Below, piece after piece: positions 52,590 to 62,665 of a DNA stretch of 64,000 bases. The stretch's first letter is position 1, and every line of letters starts with the position of its first letter. The stretch comes from Yersinia thracica (GTDB lineage: Bacteria > Pseudomonadota > Gammaproteobacteria > Enterobacterales > Enterobacteriaceae): positions 1 through 64,000 of the forward strand of contig NZ_CABHXX010000135.1 of the NCBI RefSeq assembly GCF_902170565.1, written 5' to 3'. The notes below the pieces were generated by a model. That model was not told where the DNA came from and did not search any database. It saw only the letters and a program-made list of their open reading frames with translations. A program made the position numbers and the translations under genes.

Positions 52590-52613
52590 ACTGGCCGTTG
52601 ACAAAAATGCAGC

Positions 52614-53867
<1,254 letters not shown>

Positions 53868-53876
53868 TTACTGACG

Positions 53877-53915
53877 AGTGAGAATATAATCACAAAATAT
53901 GCATAAAAAATCACA
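53877..53915 (-). promoter_or_regulatory. Tandem ARG boxes upstream of argD
   Basis: Two 18-bp ArgR-like boxes on the minus strand, TGTGATTTTTTATGCATA (53898-53915, 13 of 18 to the ARG consensus) and TGTGATTATATTCTCACT (53877-53894, 10 of 18), separated by the canonical 3 bp. They would give arginine repression of argD. Confidence 0.7.
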
Positions 53916-53963
53916 ATCAAGCAAACAATAAATTAACCAACAGAGAAAATGCAATTCAATGAC

Positions 53964-54539
53964 TTAATTTTTAAGGAAATTATTCAATAACTGATGGCCT
54001 TGTTCGCTGAGAATACTTTCCGGATGGAACTGCACGCCCTCCAGTGGCAAAGTGCGATGGCGGATGCCCATAATCTCATCCATCACACCCTCTTGTTCAG
54101 TCCATGCAGTCAGCTCAAAACAATCAGGCAGGGAGTCAGTGGCAATCACTAAAGAGTGATAGCGTGTCACCGTAAGCGGCTGATTAAGCTCACGAAAGAC
54201 ACCCTGGCCATTATGGCGAATTGCTGTGGTTTTACCGTGCATCACTTGTCGCGCCCGCACGATCCGCGCGCCAAAAGCCTGCCCAAGCGCCTGATGGCCC
54301 AGACAGACGCCCAGTATGGGCAATTTACCGGCAAAATGACGGATCGCGGCCACAGAAATCCCGGCCTCATTGGGGGTGCAGGGGCCGGGCGAAATCACCA
54401 AATGGGATGGTGATAATCTTTCAATATCAACTAGTTGCACTTCATCATTACGTTTAACCACCACTTCCGCGCCCAGCTCACAAAAATACTGGTAAAGGTT
54501 GTAGGTAAACGAATCGTAATTATCGATCAATAACAGCAT
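53964..54539 (-). CDS. pabA: Aminodeoxychorismate synthase glutamine amidotransferase PabA
   Basis: Provides ammonia to PabB to make 4-amino-4-deoxychorismate for folate. 191 residues; class I glutamine amidotransferase with the oxyanion motif SPGPCTP (50-56), nucleophile Cys79 (GVCLGHQ), and His172 and Glu174 (FHPES). It starts 20 nt after the HerA-like gene, probably in one transcript, and precedes argD. Confidence 0.97.
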   Translation of the reverse strand: MLLLIDNYDSFTYNLYQYFCELGAEVVVKRNDEVQLVDIERLSPSHLVISPGPCTPNEAGISVAAIRHFAGKLPILGVCLGHQALGQAFGARIVRARQVMHGKTTAIRHNGQGVFRELNQPLTVTRYHSLVIATDSLPDCFELTAWTEQEGVMDEIMGIRHRTLPLEGVQFHPESILSEQGHQLLNNFLKN

Positions 54540-54559
54540 TTCATATCCAAAAAATCAGG

Positions 54560-56071
54560 TTAACGCTTGCGCCCACCGGTAATTGACCCCAAAACACCGC
54601 GCAAAATTTGTCGGCCCAGATCGCGCGCCATACTTTTAGCAGCAGTCTGGACAATACCATCGCGTTTACCGCCACGTGGCCCGGTAGAGCCAAACAGCAA
54701 ATCATTCAGCCCATCCATCAATCCGCCGCCGTGAGCATCTGGCTGCTGAGGTGCAGCCTCCTCACCCGAAGCCGCATCCCCCAAGGTTAAGGAGCCACCG
54801 GCAGACAATTTCTCATAAGCTGACTCGCGATCCACCATCTCTTCATAGCGGCCATATAGCGGCGAATGATTGATGGCGTGATTACGTGCAGTAGCATCCA
54901 GCGCGCCCATTTTGGATTGTGGGGCAATCACCATGGCACGCTCAACAATATTGGGCCGCCCTTTCTCATCAAGGAAAGAAATAAGTGCCTCACCGACACC
55001 CAGCTCTGTAATCACCTGTTCAGCGCTGAATGCTGGGTTCGCCCGCATAGTCTGCGCAGCGGATTTCACCGCTTTTTGATCCCGTGGAGTAAAAGCACGC
55101 AAAGCATGCTGCACGCGGTTGCCTAATTGACCGAGAATTTTATCGGGAACATCTAATGGATTTTGTGTCACAAAATAGATGCCGACCCCTTTTGAGCGGA
55201 TCAACCGCACCACTTGTTCAACTTTATCCACCAGCGCCGCTGGGGCATCAGTGAATAATAAATGGGCCTCATCAAAGAAAAAGACCAATTTGGGTTTATC
55301 GACATCGCCGACTTCCGGCAGTTGCTCGAACAATTCGGCTAACAACCACAGCAGGAAAATGGCATAGAGTTTGGGTTGATTAATCAGCCGGTCAGCGGCC
55401 AGTAGATTGATAACCCCTTGCCCGTTGCTGTCAGTTCGCATCAAATCATGAATATCCAGCATTGGCTCACCAAAGAATTGATTAGCACCCTGCTGTTCTA
55501 AGGTCAGTAAACCGCGCTGAATAGCACCGATCGAGGCGGGCGTAATATTGCCGTATTGGGTGCGGAACTGCTTGGCATTGTCGCCGACGAATTGCACGAT
55601 GGCGCGCAAATCTTTCATGTCTAACAGCAGCAAATTATTGTCGTCGGCAATTTTAAACACTAATTGCAGCACGCCACTTTGCACTTCATTGAGATCAAGC
55701 AGACGCCCCAGTAGCAGTGGGCCAAGATCGGAAATGGTGGCCCGGATGGGATGGCCTTTTTCAGCGAAAATATCCCAAGGTACAATCGGGCAAGCTTGGG
55801 GTTGCCAGTCAGTGACGCCAATTGCCGCCAGTCTTGCTTGCAGTTTTTCTGATTCAATACCTTCCGCGCCAATACCGGATAAATCGCCTTTCACATCGGC
55901 CAGAAATACCGGTACGCCGATACGGGAAAATTGCTCGGCCATTTTTTGTAATGTGACCGTTTTACCGGTACCGGTCGCGCCGGTAATCAGCCCATGACGG
56001 TTTGCTAATGCCGATAAAATTACTAAATCCTGTGCTGGCTGCGCCTTCGCGATAAGCAATGCTTCACTCAT
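54560..56071 (-). CDS. yjgR: HerA/FtsK-like ATPase, YjgR family (DUF853)
   Basis: Hexameric P-loop ATPase of unknown cellular role, distantly related to HerA DNA translocases. 503 residues; Walker A GATGTGKT (31-38), Walker B region [13 protein letters not shown] (about 254-266), [20 protein letters not shown] and a Gly/Asp-rich C-terminal linker before a basic tail (GGRKR). Start at 56071 by [11 protein letters not shown] and AAAGG upstream; an upstream in-frame start is less likely. In E. coli the homologue is elsewhere, and fic-yhfG occupy this position. Confidence 0.9.
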   Translation of the reverse strand: MSEALLIAKAQPAQDLVILSALANRHGLITGATGTGKTVTLQKMAEQFSRIGVPVFLADVKGDLSGIGAEGIESEKLQARLAAIGVTDWQPQACPIVPWDIFAEKGHPIRATISDLGPLLLGRLLDLNEVQSGVLQLVFKIADDNNLLLLDMKDLRAIVQFVGDNAKQFRTQYGNITPASIGAIQRGLLTLEQQGANQFFGEPMLDIHDLMRTDSNGQGVINLLAADRLINQPKLYAIFLLWLLAELFEQLPEVGDVDKPKLVFFFDEAHLLFTDAPAALVDKVEQVVRLIRSKGVGIYFVTQNPLDVPDKILGQLGNRVQHALRAFTPRDQKAVKSAAQTMRANPAFSAEQVITELGVGEALISFLDEKGRPNIVERAMVIAPQSKMGALDATARNHAINHSPLYGRYEEMVDRESAYEKLSAGGSLTLGDAASGEEAAPQQPDAHGGGLMDGLNDLLFGSTGPRGGKRDGIVQTAAKSMARDLGRQILRGVLGSITGGRKR

Positions 56072-56156
56072 GAACCTTTCCCCCAAGCTAAGACAGATAA
56101 TTGATTATATGCAACCTGTTGATTAATTTCTGGTGGGATGGGATTTTTAGGTGATA

Positions 56157-56184
56157 AACCAGCTTTCGGGGATGAAAGCTGGTT
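56157..56184. terminator. Hairpin downstream of ppiA
   Basis: AACCAGCTTTC-GGGGAT-GAAAGCTGGTT, an 11-bp perfect stem 8 nt after the ppiA stop. On the minus strand TTTATC follows, giving a weak U-tract. Confidence 0.75.
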
Positions 56185-56191
56185 GCAGTAA

Positions 56192-56761
56192 TTAAGGTAA
56201 AACTTTCGCCGACAGAATGGTGATTGGTTTCACCGGCACATTCTGATACGGGCCAACGTTTTCAGTCTGAACCTGGGAGATTTTCTCTACCACATCCATC
56301 CCCTTGACCACTTTACCGAACACGGCATAGCCAAAATCGCGCTGGCCGTGATCGAGGAAAGCATTGTCTGCCACGTTGAGGAAGAACTGGCTGGTGGCGC
56401 TGTCTTTATCTGCGGTGCGGGCCATGGAGATGGTGCCACGCAGGTTACGCAAGCCGTTATCCGCTTCATTTTTGATGGGGGTTTTAGCCGTTTTTTGTTT
56501 GAAATCGGCTGTAAAACCTCCGCCCTGAATCATAAAGCCGGGGATAACGCGGTGGAAGATGGTGTTGTTGTAATAGCCGTTGTTGACATAATCAACGAAA
56601 TTCTGCGTTGAAACCGGTGCCTTCTGGCTATTGAGTTCCAACTCAATATTCCCAACCGACGTCGTTAACAACACATGAGGTTCACCGGCAGCCAAAGCAG
56701 CGGGTGCCACGGCGCTTAGGGAGCAAAGTGCGATGAAGGTCACTAAAGTACGTTTAAACAT
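56192..56761 (-). CDS. ppiA: Periplasmic cyclophilin A (peptidyl-prolyl isomerase)
   Basis: Cyclophilin-type prolyl isomerase of the periplasm. 189 residues with a 24-residue signal peptide ([20 protein letters not shown] then AALA), then catalytic motifs [17 protein letters not shown], with the active Arg, and [15 protein letters not shown]. Start at 56761 by match to E. coli MFK; the frame continues upstream without a better site. Confidence 0.96.
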   Translation of the reverse strand: MFKRTLVTFIALCSLSAVAPAALAAGEPHVLLTTSVGNIELELNSQKAPVSTQNFVDYVNNGYYNNTIFHRVIPGFMIQGGGFTADFKQKTAKTPIKNEADNGLRNLRGTISMARTADKDSATSQFFLNVADNAFLDHGQRDFGYAVFGKVVKGMDVVEKISQVQTENVGPYQNVPVKPITILSAKVLP

Positions 56762-57115
56762 TAACGGTTCCTTTCTGTGGGATGCGAACAACGGAAAAGC
56801 GCTTTGATTCTAAAGAGCTAACCCACGCAATGCCACCCATTTACGGTTATTTATGTTACAGAATGCGCATTTTCGCTGAAAATTCGCCGCATCAGCAGTG
56901 AAATAGCCTAATGGCGATTAATTAACCACATTACCCCTTCTACCAAATCCTAGCCAACAGTGAAATTCTGCAACCGGGATCACGTATTGCTTATTTCCTT
57001 ACTCTCAAACTGCCATTTTTGCGAGCAGCATCCCATTTTGTTTTTGGTTAATCGTTAGTCTTTCCCCTCAAATGAGAGCGCTCTCATTTCTAATTTATTC
57101 ATTTGGAGGCCAAAT
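56762..57115. other. ppiA/6-phospho-glycosidase divergent intergenic region
   Basis: 354 bp without a gene. It contains the operator palindrome at 57070-57089. A weak CRP-like match (TGCAACCGGGATCACG at about 56971, 7 of 10 conserved positions) is also present. Promoter hexamers for either gene could not be assigned with confidence. Confidence 0.5.
57070..57089. promoter_or_regulatory. LacI-family operator upstream of the GH4 gene
   Basis: AAATGAGAGC-GCTCTCATTT, a 20-bp perfect palindrome with a central CG, the form of LacI/GalR-family operators, 26 bp before the start codon. It is the probable binding site of the regulator encoded at 58581. Confidence 0.8.
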
Positions 57116-58429
57116 ATGAAAACCTTTAAAATTACCATTATTGGTGGCGGCAGTAGCTATACCCCAGAATTAGTTGATGGATTAATTCAGCGGATTGACC
57201 AGTTACCGGTCACGGAACTGGCGCTGGCTGACGTCGAGTTAGGCCGTCAAAAAGTGGAAATTATTGCTGCACTGACCCGCAGAATGCTGGATCGCCACGG
57301 GCTGGAACGCGTGAAAGTTAGTGTTCACTTCTCCCTGGATACCGCAATTGAAGGCGCCAGTTTTGTTCTGACACAATTCCGGGTTGGCCAACTCCCAGCA
57401 CGGGCAGCAGATGAGCGCTTGGGTCTGAAATATAACTTGCTCGGGCAGGAGACAACCGGCGTCGGCGGTTTTGCCAAAGCGCTACGCACTATTCCGGTGA
57501 TGCTGGATATTGCGGCTAAAGTTGAGAAACTGGCACCAGATGCCTGGATAATTAACTTTACCAACCCCGCCGGTATCGTCACCGAAGCAGTAACCCGTTA
57601 TAGCAAAGCGAAAATTATTGGCCTGTGTAATGTTCCAATCAGCATGCACCACATGATTGCAAAATTACTGGATGCGCCTTATGAAGATATCCAACTGCGC
57701 TTCGCCGGGCTTAATCATATGGTGTGGGTGCATGAAGTGTTGCAACAGGGTAAAAATGTCACCGCAGATGTGCTGAACATGCTGTGTGACGGCGCTTCAC
57801 TGACCATGAACAACATCAAAGAAGCTCCATGGCCGCCGGAATTCCTGCGGGCAATGGGCGCAATTCCTTGCCCATATCATCGCTATTTCTACCAGACTCA
57901 AGATATGCTGGCAGAAGAGCAGGCCGCCGCCGCTGAACGTGGCACCCGCGCAGAACAGGTGATGCAGGTAGAAAAAGAGTTATTTGATCTGTACGCTGAC
58001 CCACATCTGGACAGCAAACCGGAGCAATTGAGTTTCCGGGGCGGATCATTTTATTCTGAAGTAGCACTGGAACTTATTCGTGCAATTCATAATAATTTAG
58101 GCACGCAACTCGTGGTGAATACCACAAACCGTGGTGCAATCCGTGGTTTGTCTGATGGTTCCGTGGTAGAAACCAACTGTATTGTTGATGCACAAGGTGC
58201 TCATCCGCTCACTTTCGGACCTTTGCCGGTGTCAATGCACGGGCTAACTCAGCAAGTTAAAGCCTATGAGCGCCTGACGATTGAAGCGGCAGTTCACGGT
58301 GATCGCCGTAGTGCCCTGCTGGCATTAGTGACCAACCCGCTGATTGGCAACGCCAGCATTGCTCAACCACTACTGGAAGAGGTTTTACAGGTCAATAAAC
58401 CTTACTTGCCGCAGTTCGCAGATTTGTAA
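57116..58429 (+). CDS. Family 4 glycosidase, 6-phospho-beta-glucosidase
   Basis: Cytosolic NAD+- and Mn2+-dependent hydrolase of phosphorylated disaccharides (GH4), cleaving by oxidation and elimination. 437 residues; NAD motif IIGGGSSYTPELVDGL (8-23), INFTNPAG, metal ligands Cys171 (LCNVPIS) and His201 (GLNHMVW), and VVNTTNRGAIRGLSDGSVVE. Closest in style to LicH/BglT-type 6-phospho-beta-glucosidases; alpha-specific members differ around the Cys motif. No PTS transporter is nearby, so the phosphorylated substrate must come from a system elsewhere. GGAGG lies before the ATG. Confidence 0.9.
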   Translation: MKTFKITIIGGGSSYTPELVDGLIQRIDQLPVTELALADVELGRQKVEIIAALTRRMLDRHGLERVKVSVHFSLDTAIEGASFVLTQFRVGQLPARAADERLGLKYNLLGQETTGVGGFAKALRTIPVMLDIAAKVEKLAPDAWIINFTNPAGIVTEAVTRYSKAKIIGLCNVPISMHHMIAKLLDAPYEDIQLRFAGLNHMVWVHEVLQQGKNVTADVLNMLCDGASLTMNNIKEAPWPPEFLRAMGAIPCPYHRYFYQTQDMLAEEQAAAAERGTRAEQVMQVEKELFDLYADPHLDSKPEQLSFRGGSFYSEVALELIRAIHNNLGTQLVVNTTNRGAIRGLSDGSVVETNCIVDAQGAHPLTFGPLPVSMHGLTQQVKAYERLTIEAAVHGDRRSALLALVTNPLIGNASIAQPLLEEVLQVNKPYLPQFADL

Positions 58430-58442
58430 CATTAACTCATTT

Positions 58443-58569
58443 TATACCCACAGTAATCGGAGTCGCAGGTAGGCAGCAAACGAATGAGTCCCGATGAGCT
58501 TACTCATGTAAGTGATTCGGGTGAGTGAGTGAAGCTAACACCCCTGCGCCTTCAAGTACGAAGGGGATT
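58443..58569. repeat. ERIC element (127-bp intergenic repeat)
   Basis: Starts TATACCC and ends near AAGTACGAAGGGGAT; length about 127 bp. The centre TGAGCTTACTCATGTAAGTG and the following ATTCGGGTGAGTG correspond to the ERIC central inverted repeat, and the ends are imperfect inverted repeats (AATCGGAGTCGCAGG against GTACTTGAAGGCGCAGG). It fills the gap between the GH4 gene and the regulator and ends about 3 nt before the GGAG of the next gene. Confidence 0.9.
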
Positions 58570-58580
58570 GGAGCAAGATA

Positions 58581-59561
58581 ATGGTCACACTGGAAGACGT
58601 CGCGGTATTAGCCGGGGTTTCCCGTGCTACGGTATCCCGCGTGGTCAACGGTGATACCAATGTCAAAGCGCAGACGCGCGAAAAAGTCGAACAAGCGGTC
58701 GCGGTCTTGGGCTACACCCCCAACCCTGCCGCGCGGGCACTGGCCTCCAGCCAAAGTAATACGTTGGGGCTAGTGACCACCTCTTATCGCGGCGGCTTTT
58801 TTGGTGCCTTGATGGATTTTGTCCAAACTGAAGCTGAATTTCAGGGTAAACAGCTGTTAGTCACTCAAGGGCGGGATAATGCAGATAAAGAATGGCAGGC
58901 TATTCAGCGCCTGTATAACTTACGCTGCGATGGTTTAATCCTGCACGTCCGTTTTCTCAGCGATGAGAGGCTGCATCAGCTGGCAGCGGCTGGGCGCTCA
59001 TTTGTGTTATTGGATAGGCTGGTTCCCGGCCTGGAAGCCCGCTGTGTTACTTTTGATCATCGCCGCGCCAGCCAAATGGCAACACAGACATTGATTGATG
59101 CCGGCCATCGCCATATTGCTTGTATCAGTGGCTCCGCACAGCGCCATTCCAGTGAATTACGCCGTCAGGGCTTTCTTGATGCCATGCAATTAGCCGGTTT
59201 AGAGCCGGTGGCCTGTGTAGAGGGGGTTTATGACCTGGAAAGTGGCCACCAGCGCGCTGATGAAATTCTCAACCTCCCCAAGCTCCCCACCGCCATTTAT
59301 TGTTGTAACGAAGAAATGGCCATTGGCGCTTTGTTGGCTATCAATAAGCACCATTTGCAAGTACCGCAGGATATTTCATTGCTTTGCTATGACAGCGGCG
59401 AACGCGCCCCATTTGTCCGTCCGGCATTGACCAGCCTGCATTTCCCTATTGTAGAAATGGCGCGCTATGCGACTCAATTACTGATTAACCCATTGATCCC
59501 CAACGCCAGTTTCCCACCCGCGATTATCATGCGCGAGTCAGTTATGCCGCCCAGGAAGTAG
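58581..59561 (+). CDS. LacI-family transcriptional regulator
   Basis: Sugar-responsive repressor. 326 residues; N-terminal LacI HTH (TLEDVAVLAGVSRATVSRVV, 3-22) with hinge helix NPAARALAS (about 50-58), then a periplasmic-binding-protein-like effector domain (GLVTTSYRGGFFGALMDFVQ from about 64). Adjacent to the GH4 gene, whose upstream palindrome it probably binds. An ERIC element separates the two genes, so the transcript may carry it in its leader. Confidence 0.92.
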   Translation: MVTLEDVAVLAGVSRATVSRVVNGDTNVKAQTREKVEQAVAVLGYTPNPAARALASSQSNTLGLVTTSYRGGFFGALMDFVQTEAEFQGKQLLVTQGRDNADKEWQAIQRLYNLRCDGLILHVRFLSDERLHQLAAAGRSFVLLDRLVPGLEARCVTFDHRRASQMATQTLIDAGHRHIACISGSAQRHSSELRRQGFLDAMQLAGLEPVACVEGVYDLESGHQRADEILNLPKLPTAIYCCNEEMAIGALLAINKHHLQVPQDISLLCYDSGERAPFVRPALTSLHFPIVEMARYATQLLINPLIPNASFPPAIIMRESVMPPRK

Positions 59562-59853
59562 TTTTTCTGTTGGTTCATGCCCGTGCTGCTCACTCTCTCC
59601 TTGCGATCAAAATTTGCCCACTCCGCTGCCATATTCAGAATATTTACCAGATGAACCGTCACCGCAAATTGTGACATCTCACTATTATTCGCAATAGCAT
59701 TTCATTCATTACATTAAAAGTTGAATGTAAGTCACAAAAACTCGCCATGCCTGTGCTAGGATTCGCGGCCTCAATGCTGAAATTAGTTTGAACCATTTTT
59801 ATAAAGGTTCTTACTATTATTGTTTAAATATTATGCTGACACAGGCCCCATCT

Positions 59854-61038
59854 ATGAATAACAGCAATCGCCTTCGACTCACTTGGATCAGTTACTTTTC
59901 ATACGCGCTGACCGGTGCGTTAGTTATTGTCACCGGGATGGTGATGGGAAACATCGCAGAGTATTTCAATCTGCCTATTGCCAGTATGAGTAACACATTC
60001 ACTTTCCTTAACGCTGGTATTTTGATCTCTATCTTCCTGAATGCCTGGTTGATGGAAATCATTCCACTAAAACGTCAGTTAGTGTTTGGTTTTATTCTGA
60101 TGTTAATTGCGATTGCCGGGTTAATGGTTGGCCATAACCTGATGGTCTTCTCCATCAGCATGTTCATTCTCGGGGTGGTTAGCGGGATAACCATGTCGAT
60201 CGGGACTTTCCTGATTACCCATATGTATGAAGGGCGTCAGCGCGGTTCTCGCCTGCTGTTCACCGACTCCTTCTTCAGCATGGCTGGGATGATTTTCCCG
60301 GTCGCCGCGGCCATGCTGCTGGCGCGCCATATTGAATGGTATTGGGTTTATGCTTGCATCGGCCTACTGTATGTCGGCATTTTCGTGCTGACACTGTGCT
60401 CTGAATTCCCGGTTCTGGGCCATAAAGCCACTGACCAGAGCAAGCCTGTAGCCAAAGAGAAATGGGGCATGGGTGTACTGTTCCTGGCGATTGCCGCGCT
60501 GTGCTATATCCTCGGCCAACTCGGTTTCATCCAGTGGGTACCGGAATACGCCACCAAAACTTTCAATATGGATATCAGTCAGGCTGGCCAATTGGTCAGT
60601 AACTTCTGGATTTCCTACATGATTGGGATGTGGGTATTCAGCTTTATTCTGCGCTTTTTTGATCTGCAACGCATCGTCACCGTGTTAGCCGCGCTGGCAA
60701 CTTTGTCGATGTACCTGTTTGTCAGCACCAATAACCCAGAGCACTTGAGCTACTACATTCTGGCGTTGGGTTTTGTTTCCAGTGCGATTTACACCACGTT
60801 GATTACGCTGGGTTCACTGCAAACTAAAGTGTCTTCGCCAAAACTGGTAAACTTCATTCTGACCTGCGGCACCGTCGGCACCATGCTGACTTTCGTGGTC
60901 ACTGGCCCGATTGTGGCGAACAGTGGTGTTCATGCCGCTCTGGCCACCGCCAATGGTTTGTATCTGGCCGTATTTGTGATGTGTCTGATTCTGGGCTTCT
61001 TCACCAAGCACCGCAGCCACGGCCATACAACCAACTGA
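59854..61038 (+). CDS. tsgA: MFS transporter TsgA
   Basis: Inner-membrane major facilitator protein of unknown substrate, about 12 spans. 394 residues from the ATG at 59854 ([20 protein letters not shown]), matching E. coli TsgA; motifs [14 protein letters not shown] and [20 protein letters not shown]. The frame opens earlier (59788), but the longer N-terminus is not conserved. The preceding 290 bp show a possible extended -10 TGCTAGGAT at about 59753, not firmly assignable. Confidence 0.93.
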   Translation: MNNSNRLRLTWISYFSYALTGALVIVTGMVMGNIAEYFNLPIASMSNTFTFLNAGILISIFLNAWLMEIIPLKRQLVFGFILMLIAIAGLMVGHNLMVFSISMFILGVVSGITMSIGTFLITHMYEGRQRGSRLLFTDSFFSMAGMIFPVAAAMLLARHIEWYWVYACIGLLYVGIFVLTLCSEFPVLGHKATDQSKPVAKEKWGMGVLFLAIAALCYILGQLGFIQWVPEYATKTFNMDISQAGQLVSNFWISYMIGMWVFSFILRFFDLQRIVTVLAALATLSMYLFVSTNNPEHLSYYILALGFVSSAIYTTLITLGSLQTKVSSPKLVNFILTCGTVGTMLTFVVTGPIVANSGVHAALATANGLYLAVFVMCLILGFFTKHRSHGHTTN

Positions 61039-61084
61039 TTTAGCGAGTTATTGCCCTGTCACCATCTCGGTTGCAGGGCATCTT

Positions 61085-62383
61085 CTATTTAAAATCCACC
61101 CGCTCTTTCTGACCGAGATAAATCCAGCTTTCTGCCGGTTGCGTCTTGGCGATCACCACACCATGGCGAATAGAATAATGCACCGGTACTTGTCGCCGCA
61201 CCGCATCAAAACCATTGTCGGCGGGCAGAATTATCAGGTTGGCGCTATTCCCCGACTGCAAACCATAATCCGACAAATTCAACGTTCTGGCGCTGTGGGT
61301 GGTTATCAAATTCAGCCCATCATTTATTTGGCCATAACCCATCAACTGGCAGATATGTAATCCCATATGCAGCACCTGCAACATATTGGCAGTGCCCAGT
61401 GGGTACCACGGGTCAAATACATCGTCATGACCGAAACAAACATTAATCTCTGCCGCCAGCATCTCTTTAACCCGTGTAATACCGCGCCGCTTGGGATAAG
61501 TATCAAAGCGCCCTTGCAAGTGAATATTTACCAGTGGGTTAGCAACAAAATTAATGCCGGACATTTTCAGCAAACGGAATAATCGCGAGGTATAAGCGCC
61601 ATTATAAGAGTGCATCGCCGTGGTATGACTGGCGGTCACCCGCGCGCCCATGTTCTCCCGGTGCGCCAATGCCGCTACCGTTTCGACAAAACGCGACTGT
61701 TCATCATCAATTTCATCACAATGAACATCCACCAGCCGCTGATATTTCTGCGCTAATGCAAAGGCGATATGCAGTGATTCGACGCCATATTCGCGGGTAA
61801 ATTCAAAATGAGGGATCGCGCCGACCACATCCGCCCCCAGCCGCAGCGCCTCTTCTAACAATGCGACGCCCTCGGGATAAGAGAGAATCCCCTCCTGTGG
61901 GAAAGCCACAATCTGCATATCCACCCACGGGCTGACTTCTTCTTTGACTTCCAGCATTGCGCTTAAAGCCGTCAAACTGGGGTCGGAAACATCCACATGA
62001 GTACGAACATGCTGAATCCCATTGGCTATTTGCCATTTCAATGTTTGCCAGGCGCGTTGTTTAACATCCTCGCGAGTCAGTAGCGCCTTGCGCTCGGCCC
62101 AGCGCTCAATGCCCTCAAACAAAGTGCCGGATTGGTTCCAACTGGGCTGCCCGGCGGTTTGAGTGGTATCCAGATGAATATGCGGCTCAATAAATGGCGG
62201 CAAGGCCAGCCCACCTTGAGCATCCAATATCCCCTCACCGGCGACGACGGTCTGCTCTGGTTGCGGCGCAATCGCAGTGATTTTTCCGTCCGCAATGGCT
62301 ATCTGCCACAGCCCCGTTTGCCCACTAAGGCGGACATTATTGATTGTGGTTAATAAATGAGGGGTTAAAGATTTGCCCGCCAT
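61085..62383 (-). CDS. codA: Cytosine deaminase CodA
   Basis: Amidohydrolase converting cytosine to uracil and ammonia for pyrimidine salvage. 432 residues from the ATG at 62383 (GGAGG 6 nt upstream), very close to E. coli CodA; metal ligands His68 and His70 ([13 protein letters not shown]), the His and Glu of [22 protein letters not shown], and the Asp of [11 protein letters not shown]. The cytosine permease gene codB is not next to it. Divergent from nirB and convergent with tsgA. Confidence 0.95.
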   Translation of the reverse strand: MAGKSLTPHLLTTINNVRLSGQTGLWQIAIADGKITAIAPQPEQTVVAGEGILDAQGGLALPPFIEPHIHLDTTQTAGQPSWNQSGTLFEGIERWAERKALLTREDVKQRAWQTLKWQIANGIQHVRTHVDVSDPSLTALSAMLEVKEEVSPWVDMQIVAFPQEGILSYPEGVALLEEALRLGADVVGAIPHFEFTREYGVESLHIAFALAQKYQRLVDVHCDEIDDEQSRFVETVAALAHRENMGARVTASHTTAMHSYNGAYTSRLFRLLKMSGINFVANPLVNIHLQGRFDTYPKRRGITRVKEMLAAEINVCFGHDDVFDPWYPLGTANMLQVLHMGLHICQLMGYGQINDGLNLITTHSARTLNLSDYGLQSGNSANLIILPADNGFDAVRRQVPVHYSIRHGVVIAKTQPAESWIYLGQKERVDFK

Positions 62384-62565
62384 AAAGGCCTCCATGATTG
62401 TTTTTCATTATTACCCTCTAGCTTACCCGACCCACCTCCCTCCACCCGATTTTCTTTTAATAAAACAGCGTTTTATTTTAATGAATAAAAAAACCAAAAC
62501 TGAAACCTTTCAGCTAAACATGAATGAAATCCGCAACTTATAAAAAACGTTAAAAATCAGCCGCC

Positions 62566-62608
62566 TACCACCTTAGAGGTATATGGAAAGCAAATTGATT
62601 TACATCAA
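62566..62608 (+). promoter_or_regulatory. NarL/NarP and FNR sites of the nirB promoter
   Basis: TACCACC-TT-AGAGGTA (62566-62581) is a 7-2-7 pair of NarL/NarP heptamers. TTGAT-TTAC-ATCAA (62595-62608) is a perfect FNR site. Their centres are 28 bp apart, exactly the spacing of the -69.5 and -41.5 sites in E. coli nirB. This places the transcript start near 62643 and a weak -10 around TTAAGGT at 62630. Confidence 0.9.
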
Positions 62609-62665
62609 TAAGTGCGCCGTGCGGAAGATTAAGGTGAGGGTAGAAAATTAAAAATTGAGGCAAAA

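Noticed and set aside
55548-55997. 149-codon plus-strand frame opposite yjgR
   Set aside because: Ser/Thr-rich antisense translation with no start signal.
59670-59690. CRP-like TGTGACATCTCACT ahead of tsgA
   Set aside because: The half-sites are four rather than six bases apart, which does not suit CRP.
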